A stretch of DNA of 64,000 bases. Origin: Armatimonadota bacterium (GTDB lineage Bacteria > Sysuimicrobiota > Sysuimicrobiia > Sysuimicrobiales > Humicultoraceae). Of this stretch, positions 1 to 8,721 are shown piece by piece (position 1 is the stretch's first letter; the number at the start of each line of letters is the position of its first letter). The notes beneath the pieces were generated by a model, which saw only the letters and a program-made list of their open reading frames with translations, had not been told where the DNA came from and did no database searches. The position numbers were made by a program, and so were the translations under genes. Location: NCBI GenBank assembly GCA_031459715.1, contig JAVKIA010000005.1, positions 48,774 through 112,773 on the forward strand. Direction: 5' to 3'.

Positions 1-1102
1 TTCCATTTCCTGTGGCCGCTACGGCGATGACCTGAGCGTTGCGCGCGGGATAGCTCACCGGTCCGCAGGAACCGTTCCCAGCCGCCGCCACCAGAGTGAC
101 GCCGCGGGCACGCGCGTAGGAGATGGCATTGTCCACGGTGGTGCTGTCCACCGCGCCGGCCAGGCTCATGCTGATCACTTTGGCCCCGTGATCTGCGGCG
201 TACGTGATTGCTGCGGCCAGGTCGGCGTAGGAGCCCACGCCACAGGCGGAGAGGCTTGGGTCCTCGCCCAGAATGCGGATGGGCATGACCATCGTGGCGG
301 CCGCCCCGCCCCAGGTCACCCCGGCCACGCCGACCGCGTTGTTCGTCAGCGCACCAATGGTGCCGGAGACGTGGGTCCCGTGACTGAAGTCCGTGGGGTC
401 GACCGTGGGACACCCCGGGTCCGTGGGATCGGCGTCGTCTGGATCCGCGAAGAAGTCGAAGCCAGGCACGGTGACCCCTGCCAGATCGGGGTGGTCAAAC
501 CTGATCCCTGTATCCAGCACCGCCACGATGGTCACTCCGCCCGTCGTCGTCTCCCACGCCAGCGGCAGGTTGATCAGGGGAAAGTGCCATTGCGCCGTGT
601 ACATCGGGTCGTTAGGAGTCGCTGCAGCGTACACATACGCATCCTGCTCCACGTACTCCACCAGGCCTGATGCCCGGTAGGCGGCCATGGCCTCGGCCGC
701 GGAAGCGCCGGGCCCCAGGCGGACGACCTGCACGTCCAGCCGGTCGATCGTGCCCACCACGACCGCCTTCGCCTGCGCGTGCACCCTGGCTGAGGCGGAG
801 GCGCCGATCCCCGGACGGAACTTCACCATCAACCGGTCTGGGACGTGCACGGGCCGCGCTCCGCGCGGACGTAGAGGGAGCAGCAAGGTGCCCGGCAAGG
901 CGGTGGTCGAGGCGGTGCGCGAGGCTGACACCGTGACTGTGCCCGACACCGCGCCTGTCAATCCACCGGGCGCCGGCCCTACGCCGCTGCTCCCGCAGGC
1001 GGAGACCGTGAGGGCCAGGGTAACCAACAGGGTAGCACAACGCGGCGGGGGGCCCCCGCACCTCTGCGGTGTCGCGATTAGGGGATACTGGCAGGCTGAC
1101 AT
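1..1102 (-). CDS. Subtilase (S8) lipoprotein, 3' end cut by window edge
   Basis: Secreted serine endopeptidase, probably anchored to a membrane by lipid. Reading leftwards from ATG 1102, the 367 visible residues begin with a hydrophobic signal ending in a lipobox (V-S-A-C, Cys36). A fervidolysin/I9-like propeptide follows at about 88-160 (LMVKFRPG ... VEYVEQDAY). Then comes the S8 catalytic domain with Asp197 in AVLDTGI, His241 in HGTHVSG and the oxyanion Asn343 in AAGNG. The catalytic Ser must lie beyond base 1. The start is the first ATG in frame; GGAG about 17 nt upstream is only a weak ribosome site. It is transcribed away from the lipoprotein gene at 1400. It has the same layout as the S8 lipoprotein at 7244-8707 but is clearly divergent from it. 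Family assignment is sure; the substrate is unknown. Confidence 0.93.
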   Translation of the reverse strand, partial: MSACQYPLIATPQRCGGPPPRCATLLVTLALTVSACGSSGVGPAPGGLTGAVSGTVTVSASRTASTTALPGTLLLPLRPRGARPVHVPDRLMVKFRPGIGASASARVHAQAKAVVVGTIDRLDVQVVRLGPGASAAEAMAAYRASGLVEYVEQDAYVYAAATPNDPMYTAQWHFPLINLPLAWETTTGGVTIVAVLDTGIRFDHPDLAGVTVPGFDFFADPDDADPTDPGCPTVDPTDFSHGTHVSGTIGALTNNAVGVAGVTWGGAAATMVMPIRILGEDPSLSACGVGSYADLAAAITYAADHGAKVISMSLAGAVDSTTVDNAISYARARGVTLVAAAGNGSCGPVSYPARNAQVIAVAATGNG

Positions 1103-1305
1103 GGTTCTCAAGGGATCGTCTCCTTCAGCTCCTCCGCCCCGGCGAGAAGGTAGTTCCCCGGAAACGAGTCCGCGGCCGTGCTTAAGCACCGCCAGAGATG
1201 AGCCTGTATTCAGCCTGGCTGAGGGGAAATCCTCTCAATCCGGAACAGAGCCTGCTAGCTAGACTCCCAGTACCCGCGGTAGGGCAGCGTCGAGTTCGGC
1301 GGGCG

Positions 1306-1355
1306 GGAATTTCCTTGAGCCCACGAAGCAGGAATTTCCTTGGGCGCCACGAACT
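1306..1355 (+). repeat. Two tandem ~25-bp repeats upstream of lipoprotein gene
   Basis: GGAATTTCCTTGAGC (1306-1320) recurs as GGAATTTCCTTGGGC (1331-1345). CCACGAA follows each copy at nearly the same offset, so the unit is about 25 bp. The AT-containing core stands out from the GC-rich surroundings. It lies in the 297-bp gap between the two divergent secreted-protein genes and overlaps a possible -35 box. A regulator-binding site is an inference. Confidence 0.5.
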
Positions 1356-1368
1356 GGCGGCGTATGTT
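1340..1368 (+). promoter_or_regulatory. Candidate promoter for the lipoprotein gene at 1400
   Basis: TTGGGC (1340-1345), a 17-bp spacer and TATGTT (1363-1368) resemble a housekeeping promoter. The -35 matches only three of six consensus bases. The -35 lies inside the second tandem repeat. The start codon follows 31 bp downstream. Confidence 0.3.
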
Positions 1369-1399
1369 GTGCGAAGATCCTCTCCGGGAGGTGAGAGAA

Positions 1400-2071
1400 G
1401 TGCGCGTCAGACCCGTGGTACTCATTCTCGCTGCCGTGCTTGTGGTTACTGCGTGCGGTGCGGCAGGTGTGGCGCAACTGGCCACGATTGTCAGCAGATT
1501 TGCCGATCCCGCTGGTGATACGGCAGCAGGGGCACCGCCCACTGTATATGACGCCCTCACCATGGTCACCAGGCGCATAGACAATTCCCCCTTCGGTTCC
1601 TACGATACCCTCCAGGTGGAAGTCACGTTTGCCCAGCCTGTCGTACTTCCTCCTCCGGGAGGTACCGGTGATGCAGCGGGTACCCAGATGGTCCCCGAAC
1701 TCGCCATTGACACGGACGAGAACCCTGCGACCGGGCTGTCTTACGGATGTGGGGCATTGGGCTTTTCCATGCCCGGTGGCGATTTCTTCCTGGTCTCCTG
1801 GGAGGGACCTGGCCGCCTCGCCAACGGAAACTACACTATCGTGGACACCACGCTTAGCCCCGTGGGGGAAGCCAGTGTAGCTGTCTCCGGAAACACCCTG
1901 ACGTTCAACATCCCTCTTTCCGCGCTAGGCGGTGACGACGGGGCCACACGTACGGGGATCTTCGCGGGGAACATGAACGGCGGCTCGATTAAGGTGACCG
2001 ATTGCGCTCCCAACGGAGGCGGCATGGTTATCACAAAGCAAGGCGGTCCCGGTCTTGGAGTCCGTCGCTGA
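1400..2071 (+). CDS. Lipoprotein of unknown function, beta-sheet type
   Basis: GTG 1400 is chosen because GGGAGGTGA (1388-1396) lies at normal ribosome-site spacing. The 223-residue product then opens with a short charged n-region, a hydrophobic stretch and a lipobox (V-V-T-A-C, Cys19). The rest is rich in Gly, Thr and Val. It has a DPAGDT segment near residue 34, then alternating hydrophobic strands and an acidic ELAIDTDENP segment. These features are typical of a beta-sandwich domain of the sort seen in CBM9-like or anchor-domain proteins. A similar D-P-x-G-D motif occurs at the C-terminus of the protein at 3749-4360. I recognise no catalytic motif. An earlier in-frame ATG at 1340 would put 20 residues before the signal peptide and is unlikely. 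Confidence 0.75.
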   Translation: MRVRPVVLILAAVLVVTACGAAGVAQLATIVSRFADPAGDTAAGAPPTVYDALTMVTRRIDNSPFGSYDTLQVEVTFAQPVVLPPPGGTGDAAGTQMVPELAIDTDENPATGLSYGCGALGFSMPGGDFFLVSWEGPGRLANGNYTIVDTTLSPVGEASVAVSGNTLTFNIPLSALGGDDGATRTGIFAGNMNGGSIKVTDCAPNGGGMVITKQGGPGLGVRR

Positions 2072-2283
2072 CTCACCTCTCAAGTTGGAAAGACCCTCGG
2101 GCAGCCAGTCGCTGTCGGCTGGCTCCCGCTCCATATCCGGCATGCCGAATTGAGCAAACGCGGACTCAGAGCGGGGATGGCAGGCTGTTCGAAGCCCGGA
2201 GCGGATGTGGTCCTGCAGCACAGGCTGGAGGAGTTGGAGGCCCCTGTTCAGAACATAGCCAGCGCCAAGACGTGCCATCCGCC

Positions 2284-3630
2284 ATGGGATATCGCTTGCT
2301 CTTTCCGCTCCTGCTGGTCCTGACGCTGCCGGCCTGCGGCACCCTGACCGGTCTTCCCCCTCTTGCCCCCGGCGCCGACACCACCGCGCCCACCGTCACC
2401 GCCACCGTGCCCGAGCGCGACGCCACCGTTCCTGCGGACGCCCAGATCTCCGTCACCTTCAGCAAGACCATGAACCCGCGCACGGTCACCCTGACCTCCG
2501 ACCCGGCAGTCACCTTCACCCCCGCCCAGTGGTCGGCCGACGGGCGCACGGTCAGCGTCCGCCCGCAAGACCCCTTCAATCCGGGCACCAAGTACACCAT
2601 CACCGTCACCGGGCGTGACCAGGCGGGGAACGCGCTGGCCACGTTCACCTGGTCGTTCACCGCCGGTCCCCCCGCGGCCCGTGCCGGCACCGGGCAGGCG
2701 CGGCTGCGGGACCGCGTGGAGGTGCGCAGCGACGAGCGCCTCTTCACCCTCTTCGCCGCACTGAACGCCGCGGGGTACGACGAAGGGCTCAAGGAGTCGG
2801 GTGCGGCGCGTCAGGCCGTGCGGGAGAAGCTGGGGGAGCTGGCCCTTAAGGTGGTGGAACCGGTGCGCCGCTACCGGGATGAGCACCAGCAGCCCCTGGA
2901 GGCGTACGTGCGCTACGTCCTGACCCTCGGTCCGCCGCCTGGCTTCGCCGAGCAGCGCGCCCCCGAGGGCCTTGATGGCTTCGGCCGGGTGCTTGCCGAC
3001 TTCTACCGGGCCGCGGGCGTGGCCGACCTCTGGAAAGCCCAGGCGGAAGCCCACACCCAGGCCGCATCCGCCCTGGCCGCCGAGGGGCTGACGTTGATGG
3101 GGCGTACGCTGGACTACCTGCGAGCAGGTGACGTCCCGCGCGAACGCATCCTCCTCGTGCCCAACCTACTTGATGTGCCCGGCCGCGAATACCTGGTGCG
3201 TCTGGACGGGACGGCCGTCTTCGTCCTAGGCGCCCCCGGGAAGGTCGACCCCCTCCCCCTGGCGGCGCTCACCGTGCGGCTGGTCCTCGGCCAGCCCCGG
3301 CCCGAGGCCGAACTGGAGGTGCAGCGGACCGGTGTCCTCTACGACCTGGTGCGGGAGACTGCCCAGCGTCACGGCTATCGGGATTGGCCCACGGTCATCC
3401 GGGAGAGCCTCGTCGCCGCGGTCACCGCCCGCCTGGGGGTTCCCGCCGACCAGCGCTCCGCCTTCCTCCGTCGCCACTATGACCGAGGTCTCATCCTGGT
3501 GGATCACTTCGCCGAGGAGCTCGCCCGCTACGAGCGTGACTCGCTCCCCCTGGCAGACTTCCTCCCCCAGATGTTGCGCACGGTGAACCTGGACGACCAG
3601 CGCCGCCTGTTCGCGGAGCGCCGGCGCTAA
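2284..3630 (+). CDS. Lipoprotein with N-terminal Ig-like (Big_5) domain
   Basis: A 448-residue secreted protein. The signal peptide ends in lipobox L-P-A-C (Cys18). Residues about 35-130 form a bacterial Ig-like domain of the Big_5 type (TAPTVTATVPE, VTFSKTMNP, DQAGNALA, FTWSFT). Residues about 135-448 are a mainly helical domain rich in Arg and Leu that I cannot assign. Its layout (ALNAAGYD near the start; a helix with LVRETAQRHGYRDW near the middle) recalls zinc peptidases of the DUF4932 sort, but no HExxH is present, so any enzymatic role is doubtful. ATG 2284 is preferred because it gives the signal peptide; GTG 2272 is an alternative. No good ribosome site is visible. It follows the lipoprotein gene at 1400 by 212 bp on the same strand. 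Confidence 0.78.
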   Translation: MGYRLLFPLLLVLTLPACGTLTGLPPLAPGADTTAPTVTATVPERDATVPADAQISVTFSKTMNPRTVTLTSDPAVTFTPAQWSADGRTVSVRPQDPFNPGTKYTITVTGRDQAGNALATFTWSFTAGPPAARAGTGQARLRDRVEVRSDERLFTLFAALNAAGYDEGLKESGAARQAVREKLGELALKVVEPVRRYRDEHQQPLEAYVRYVLTLGPPPGFAEQRAPEGLDGFGRVLADFYRAAGVADLWKAQAEAHTQAASALAAEGLTLMGRTLDYLRAGDVPRERILLVPNLLDVPGREYLVRLDGTAVFVLGAPGKVDPLPLAALTVRLVLGQPRPEAELEVQRTGVLYDLVRETAQRHGYRDWPTVIRESLVAAVTARLGVPADQRSAFLRRHYDRGLILVDHFAEELARYERDSLPLADFLPQMLRTVNLDDQRRLFAERRR

Positions 3631-3748
3631 CCACCCAGAAATTCGCCTCCCCAATTTGCGGGGGCCCCGGCCCGTACCAGGCCACATTTCCCGGACGTGC
3701 TCCAGCCCTGGATGCTGCAGTCGGGTCTTGGCCCGAGGGATCGGGGGC

Positions 3749-4360
3749 TCAGGGGACGGCCAGCCGGATGTCGCCGGAGACGATGTCGAACGACGGCAAA
3801 GGGGCGTCGCCGACCGGGTCGGTGAACGTCACAAAGGTGTCCCGTGGCACCTCCAGCGTGACGAACCCGAAGATATCCCGGGCGCCAGGCCCCAGGGCAT
3901 CCAGAGGATGCTGGTTGTCGTCCACGGTGACCACGTTCACCTTCACCCGGCTCGGCGGCACCGTATCTGTCTGCAGGCTGCCCAGGGGCACCCGCGCCCG
4001 GATGGTCCGCCCGTCGGGGAGGAGCTCCCCGAAGAAGAACGGTTCTGGCGGGCGAATCGCCTCGAAGCCGAACGGGCGGTAGGGGACGGAGGGAACGCGT
4101 CCGAAGAAGAAGCGCCCCCCACGCAGCAGGACGTAGTGTGTCCAGTTGGTGCTGTCGGGCTGCGGGCCGCGCAGGATGCTCTCGTCGACGGTGAAGGGGA
4201 TATAGTAGGAGCCCCCCGAGGGGCGAATAGGCCCGGCAAAGACCACCGTGATGACAACCTGCGGCCCTGCCTGTGCGTCTCCCGGCACGGGGGAGACCAG
4301 CAGGGCCAGGAGAACGACGCTAATGGTGACCCCGACGGATGGTGCTACCCGGCCCATCAT
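3749..4360 (-). CDS. Secreted protein of unknown function
   Basis: The 203-residue product starts at ATG 4360 behind GGGGGAGG with 5-bp spacing; ATG 4357 is equally possible. A Sec signal peptide (residues 1-30, cleavage near GDAQA) has no lipobox Cys, so the product is probably periplasmic. The body is rich in Phe, Pro and Val, with repeated short beta strands and a C-terminal DPVGDA segment like the one in the lipoprotein at 1400. It is the last gene of a same-strand run (lipoprotein, S8 protease, propeptide-like protein, LptD-like barrel) and follows the barrel gene by 90 bp. No family is recognised. Confidence 0.75.
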   Translation of the reverse strand: MMGRVAPSVGVTISVVLLALLVSPVPGDAQAGPQVVITVVFAGPIRPSGGSYYIPFTVDESILRGPQPDSTNWTHYVLLRGGRFFFGRVPSVPYRPFGFEAIRPPEPFFFGELLPDGRTIRARVPLGSLQTDTVPPSRVKVNVVTVDDNQHPLDALGPGARDIFGFVTLEVPRDTFVTFTDPVGDAPLPSFDIVSGDIRLAVP

Positions 4361-4450
4361 GGCTACCTCCCCCTTTCCGACCTCCCTGGCCGGTTCCTCC
4401 CCGGGCGCCTTCTACCCCCTTTACCGCGCCCGGAGGCCACAGGCCTGCTC

Positions 4451-6568
4451 CTACGGCGCCCCGGTGAAGGGGAACGACTGGTCGAAGAGGAGGCCGGTCT
4501 GTCCAAGGCCGATCCTTCCCCGCCCCCAGGGGATGGCGGTGAGCCAGGCTTCCAGCCAGAGCTCCTGGCGCGCGCCCAAATAGGTCAGCCCCACGGCCAG
4601 ACAGTCGCAGAAGATGCGGGTGACCGAGAGCCGGTCGTGCACGACCTGATTGGTGGACGCGTTGTAGAACCCCAGGTAGCGGAGGTGCCACTCGGGGCTG
4701 AGGCGCAGGTCGAGGTTGGCCTCAACCCGCTCCAGCCGTCCGGCGGTTGGGCTGTAGCTCGCTGCCAGCGCCACGGTCCAGCCCGGCCTGGGGATGGCCA
4801 CCGCCTGCGCCACCAGGTTGCCGAGCCGCTGCGCCAGGGCATCATAGGTCAGGGACGCCCGGGCGAACAGGCCCGGCGTCCGGTAGGTCAGGCTGGCTTC
4901 GGCGAAGCTGAACACGCCAGCGATCTGATCGAAGAGGAAGGGGCTGCTCCCGGTCACGGCCTGAGTGGTGTAGGCGGTCCGGAACTCCAGTAGCGGGGTG
5001 AGCGGGCGCACGTAGTCAACCCGACTGCCTGTAAAGAAGCGGCCTTCCCCACTGGTATACCAGCTCCCCCGGCCGAAGGCGTGGAGCTGCAGCGTGCCCC
5101 CTGCAATCGTCACCGGCCCGCTTAAGGTAAGCAGGGCGTCGGCCCGACTGGCGTCGGTGACAGCGGGCGGGGCGACAGTGTGCTCCCGGAAGCGCCCCAC
5201 CCCCCCTTCGACCTGCAGGACGAAAGGCGATCGCCCCAGGCGGAAGGGAGAGAGAGCGAACGTCAGCTCAGGCAGGCGCTCCAGGATGTAGCGCTGGTCC
5301 CCGGGGAAGGCATCGCCGTCCAGGTCCCAGCTCGTTTCCGCCACCAGAGTGGCAGAGAATCCGGGCCTGAAGTGTCGCAGGACGAGTCTGGGCACCAGCT
5401 CATCATCGATCCCGGAGGGCCCTGCGGTCCGCGAGAACCTCACGATGGCATCCCCGCTCAGGCCGGGAGAGAGCGTCTGGCTGTGCACCAGGTGGCTGGT
5501 GAAGCTATACACCGGGCCGAATGAACTGCTGGAGAGGGTAGAAAAGAGAAAGGTGCTCGCACGCGCCGTGCGGTAGCTGAGGTCGGTGGCGGCGTAGAGG
5601 TCGCTGGCGGCGGGGGCGGCCGTCGGCGCCCGGAGGCTGTAGTCGGCAAAGAGGCCCAGGTGGAGCGCAGGCGACAGCTCCTGCCGGTGAGTGAGGATGG
5701 CGCGCCAGTCTACCTCCTCGAGCTGCCGGTTGGCCAGGCGGTAGAGAAGCGCATTCCCCTGCCCCCGCTCGCCGGCAAGGCGGTAGAAGTGGTCGACGCC
5801 CAGGCCGGCGCCCAGCCGCTCCATGTAGTCGGCCAGGAGGAACCCCCAGTGCTGGTCGTTGAGGAAGTAGCTGTAGCGGGTCTTGACGAACCAGCCCTCG
5901 GCCGGGCTGTAGCCGACAACAGGAAAGAGGCGGCTCTCCTGGCGCTCCCGCAGGAAGATGATGAAGGAGGGCAGGGTGAGAATGCGGCGTCCGGCCACCC
6001 ACAGGGACACGCGGCGCCCGACCACCTTGTCGTTGAGGAAGACGGCGATCTCCTCCGCGGTCAGGTGAACCAACGGATCGTCCGGATCGCAGGTGGTGAC
6101 GAAGCCTTGGCGGATCGACACCGTGCGGTCCAGCACCCCCTCCAGCCGCTGCGCCCGTAGGTAGACTCGTCCCAGCACCAGGGGGCTAGTCACCTCCGTC
6201 CGCGCCTGGTGCAAAACGCCAAGGCGGGTGCGCAGGTTGTAGGTCAGGAGGTCCGCGCTGGCCTCCTGGGAGCCCGCGCGCAGCCGGACGCGGCCCTCCG
6301 CCGTCACCTCACCGGTCTCCAGGTTGGCCACCAGCGCATCGGCGTGGATGGTCACCCCCTCGAAGGCGAGGATGACGTTTCCCGTGGCAACCAGGACGCG
6401 GGTGCGCCGGTCGTAGCGGAAGGTCTCGGCGCGGATCCGTACCGGAACCTCGTCCCCCGGAGTCACCGGGGCCTCCTGAGCGCCGCCGGAGGCGCCGGTT
6501 GCGGGCGAGGGGATGGTGACGGCCAGGAGGACCGCGACGGCAGCGGCGAATGCGCGGCGGGGACGCAA
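4451..6568 (-). CDS. lptD: LptD-like LPS-assembly outer-membrane protein
   Basis: The protein is expected to sit in the outer membrane and insert LPS or a similar glycolipid delivered by an LptA bridge. The N-terminus is a signal peptide. Residues about 40-150 form an OstA/LptA-like beta-jellyroll (RIRAETFRYD, ATGNVILAFEG, ADALVANLETGEVTAEGRVRLR). The remainder, to residue 705, is alternating amphipathic strands with aromatic girdles (TRYSYFLNDQHWGFLLADY), as in a beta-barrel. Length is near the 650-800 usual for LptD. The start is uncertain. TTG 6568 gives a neat signal peptide but has no ribosome site. The frame is open upstream to the previous stop with no ATG or GTG; an ATC at 6646 sits 8 nt behind GGAGG. 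The usual Cys pairs of proteobacterial LptD are not evident. Confidence 0.85.
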   Translation of the reverse strand: MRPRRAFAAAVAVLLAVTIPSPATGASGGAQEAPVTPGDEVPVRIRAETFRYDRRTRVLVATGNVILAFEGVTIHADALVANLETGEVTAEGRVRLRAGSQEASADLLTYNLRTRLGVLHQARTEVTSPLVLGRVYLRAQRLEGVLDRTVSIRQGFVTTCDPDDPLVHLTAEEIAVFLNDKVVGRRVSLWVAGRRILTLPSFIIFLRERQESRLFPVVGYSPAEGWFVKTRYSYFLNDQHWGFLLADYMERLGAGLGVDHFYRLAGERGQGNALLYRLANRQLEEVDWRAILTHRQELSPALHLGLFADYSLRAPTAAPAASDLYAATDLSYRTARASTFLFSTLSSSSFGPVYSFTSHLVHSQTLSPGLSGDAIVRFSRTAGPSGIDDELVPRLVLRHFRPGFSATLVAETSWDLDGDAFPGDQRYILERLPELTFALSPFRLGRSPFVLQVEGGVGRFREHTVAPPAVTDASRADALLTLSGPVTIAGGTLQLHAFGRGSWYTSGEGRFFTGSRVDYVRPLTPLLEFRTAYTTQAVTGSSPFLFDQIAGVFSFAEASLTYRTPGLFARASLTYDALAQRLGNLVAQAVAIPRPGWTVALAASYSPTAGRLERVEANLDLRLSPEWHLRYLGFYNASTNQVVHDRLSVTRIFCDCLAVGLTYLGARQELWLEAWLTAIPWGRGRIGLGQTGLLFDQSFPFTGAP

Positions 6569-6676
6569 GGGAGGACGCAGAGGACGGCGAGTCGTGAGTT
6601 GGGAATTTCGCCTGACCCTTTCCCTCTCCTGCCGCCCCTCGTTGATCCCGCCGGCCTCCAGACCGAAGCAGAGCGT

Positions 6677-7144
6677 TCAGGGCTGGGGATGCTTTGGAGG
6701 AGGCGGCCCCACCGGTTTCCTGGCCTGGACCACTACCACATCGGGGGCCACGCAGAGCACCAGGTGGGACTGCCGCAGGCTCCTCAGGACCTTCGCCTCC
6801 TCCACGCCCTGGGGAATGCGAATGACGTAGACGCGCCCCGCCTCATCCGCCCGCACAATGTGCAGGCCGAGCCCGAGCAGCACCGCAGCCGCAGCGGAGG
6901 GTGAGGCGGTGGGGACGAACCAGACACGGTACTGGCGGGGAATGACCACCACCCGCTGGGGACCCGCAGGTCCGGTCGCACCGCTCCCCCACACCACCGA
7001 CTCTGAACAGGCCACCGTCAGAGCCAGAAGTGCCGCTCCTGCCACCCGGATGGCCAACCGCCTGCCCGGGGAACATGGTTCAACAGGAGACGATGTCCCC
7101 AAGAATCGCATGCAATGCTTGGGGTGCCTCTGGGCTGGCACCAT
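6677..7144 (-). CDS. Small lipoprotein resembling a free-standing subtilase propeptide (I9-like)
   Basis: 155 residues. ATG 7144 is fixed by GGGAGG 5 bp upstream. An unusually long n-region of about 31 residues precedes a hydrophobic core and a lipobox (L-T-V-A-C, Cys46). The mature part has the strand-helix-strand pattern of the propeptides in the two nearby S8 proteases. It has RVWFVP opposite IVVKYRP, VIRIPQGVEEAKVLRSL opposite VEVPPGREAEYIAQY, and VLCVAPDVVVV opposite VEYAELNLRR. No protease domain follows. It lies 99 bp downstream of the S8 lipoprotein gene on the same strand. I infer an inhibitor or folding helper of that protease; the match is by eye and remote. The C-terminus is Pro/Lys rich. 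Confidence 0.65.
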   Translation of the reverse strand: MVPAQRHPKHCMRFLGTSSPVEPCSPGRRLAIRVAGAALLALTVACSESVVWGSGATGPAGPQRVVVIPRQYRVWFVPTASPSAAAAVLLGLGLHIVRADEAGRVYVIRIPQGVEEAKVLRSLRQSHLVLCVAPDVVVVQARKPVGPPPPKHPQP

Positions 7145-7243
7145 CGGCGCCTCCCTCTATCCCTAGAAACGCCGGTGGACAGCGGCAGGTTCGGCGGGCC
7201 GGGCGGAGCAGGGTTGCACTCCCTCCCGGCCCGCGACCCGCCT

Positions 7244-8707
7244 CTACGGACTGGCCGCAGCGTTGACCGCAGCACCGGCGTCGAGCAGCCCCCAGCCGTA
7301 GGAGCCGGCACCCGGCGCGTAGACCGTGGGTGAGGCGCACCGGCTCCCGCTGTAGTCCGGCCGGGCATACCCGGAGCAGGGCGCCTTAGCCGTGTTCTGG
7401 AGGATGGTCCTGACCTGCTGAGGGGTAAGGCCGGGATTGCGTTCCAGCATGAGGGCCACCGCCCCGGTGACATGCGGCGCGGCCATGGAGGTGCCCCTGA
7501 TGAACCCGTTGCTCCCCTGGGCAGCGGGAAACAGGGAGTAGATGGGCTCGCCCGGGGCGGCGATGGTCACGTAGGGGCCGGCGGAGGAGAAGGTGGAGAC
7601 CCGGTTGGTCGGTGTGGAGGAGGCGACTGCGATCATTCCGGGGATCGTCGTGGCAAACGCCGCCGGGTAGGCGGGGGCATTCGTCGGAGAGAAGCTATTG
7701 CCGGCGGCGAAGACGGGCACGCAGTTGTTGGCAATGGCGAACTCGATGGCGTCTACCTCCGCGCGCGATCCCACCAGACCGCCCCAGGAGGCGTTGAACA
7801 CCCGGCACCCCAGCTCGACGGCTTTAAGCATCCCGTTGACCACCATCATCGTAGTCCCACCCTGGGGACCGAGCAGCCGGATGGGAATGACCTGGGCGCC
7901 GGGAGCCACGCCCACCATGTCTACGCCGTCCGCCTTGGCAGCCACCGTCCCGGTGACGTGGGTCCCGTGTCCGCCTGTGTCAGAGTTGGCGCCCGCCGGG
8001 ATGGCCAGGTTGTCCACAGCGTCCCAGCCGGGGAGGCACTTTCCGGCAAGCTGGGGATGGGTGCAGTCCACACCTTCGTCGGTGATGGCCACCTTCACCC
8101 CGCTCCCGTCCACGGAACTCCAGGCCACGGGTGCGCCGATGCGGTGCATGTCCCACTGCCAGGTGGCCTCAGAGGCAGGCACGAGCGTGCCGTCCAGACG
8201 CGTGACCTGGAAGGCCGAGTGGAACTCGCTGAGCTTGGGGTCGGTAGGGCTGATCGCTCCGCTGGGGGCAAGGGCAGGTACGGTGCTCCCAGAGCCAGCC
8301 ACCTGCGCGGTCTCGCCGTCGACCCGCCAGCGGCGCAGGTTTAACTCCGCGTATTCTACGCCCGGCTGCGCCGCGTACTGAGCGATGTACTCCGCTTCCC
8401 TTCCCGGCGGTACCTCCACCAGCACAAAGGTGAAGCCTCCGCCTCGCCCTGCGGCGGTGGCCTGGCGAAGCGCCCTGGCCGAGCCGATCTCCCTGGGATT
8501 TGCGCCGGGGCGGTACTTCACCACAATCTGGCCGGCCACGTACTGGTCAGCCGGCGCGCTGGAGACCGGGGGAAATCCCGGCGTCCCTCCTCCCGGCGTG
8601 CCGGAGGGGCTCATCACGGAGCCGCACGCGGTGGCCAGGATCAGCGCGGCGGGAATGAGGAGGCGAGACGTCGGCACGGGCCGGGCAGTGGCAGTCCGGA
8701 TCCTCAT
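7244..8707 (-). CDS. Subtilase (S8) lipoprotein, complete
   Basis: A complete secreted serine protease of 487 residues. The signal peptide ends in lipobox A-T-A-C (Cys28). A fervidolysin-type propeptide lies at about 57-128. The catalytic domain has Asp210 (AITDEG), His247 (GGHGTHVTG), oxyanion Asn337 (AAGNS) and Ser407 (RGTSMAAPH), so all active-site residues are present. Four Cys near the catalytic Asp (CTHPQLAGKC) and the C-terminus (PCSGYARPDYSGSRC) could form disulfides. The start is ATG 8707, because GGGGAGGGG lies 5 bp upstream; in-frame GTG codons at 8713 and 8725 are less well placed. It begins 14 bp after the stop of the lipoprotein gene at 8722, so the two are probably cotranscribed. 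Confidence 0.95.
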   Translation of the reverse strand: MRIRTATARPVPTSRLLIPAALILATACGSVMSPSGTPGGGTPGFPPVSSAPADQYVAGQIVVKYRPGANPREIGSARALRQATAAGRGGGFTFVLVEVPPGREAEYIAQYAAQPGVEYAELNLRRWRVDGETAQVAGSGSTVPALAPSGAISPTDPKLSEFHSAFQVTRLDGTLVPASEATWQWDMHRIGAPVAWSSVDGSGVKVAITDEGVDCTHPQLAGKCLPGWDAVDNLAIPAGANSDTGGHGTHVTGTVAAKADGVDMVGVAPGAQVIPIRLLGPQGGTTMMVVNGMLKAVELGCRVFNASWGGLVGSRAEVDAIEFAIANNCVPVFAAGNSFSPTNAPAYPAAFATTIPGMIAVASSTPTNRVSTFSSAGPYVTIAAPGEPIYSLFPAAQGSNGFIRGTSMAAPHVTGAVALMLERNPGLTPQQVRTILQNTAKAPCSGYARPDYSGSRCASPTVYAPGAGSYGWGLLDAGAAVNAAASP

Positions 8708-8721
8708 GGTCACCCCTCCCC

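Noticed and set aside
1189..1300. Possible riboswitch or structured RNA before the lipoprotein gene
   Set aside because: Short hairpins such as GAGG/CCTC are present, but no known riboswitch core can be recognised.
3656..4993. 445-codon plus-strand frame across the LptD-like gene end
   Set aside because: Arg/Gly/Glu-rich composition and no ribosome site; it is the complement of two signal-peptide-bearing genes.
6569..6646. ATC 6646 as a second non-standard start, for the LptD-like gene
   Set aside because: Although GGAGG precedes it at 8 nt, it would put more than 30 residues before the signal peptide, and no conserved N-terminus supports it. Kept only as a note.
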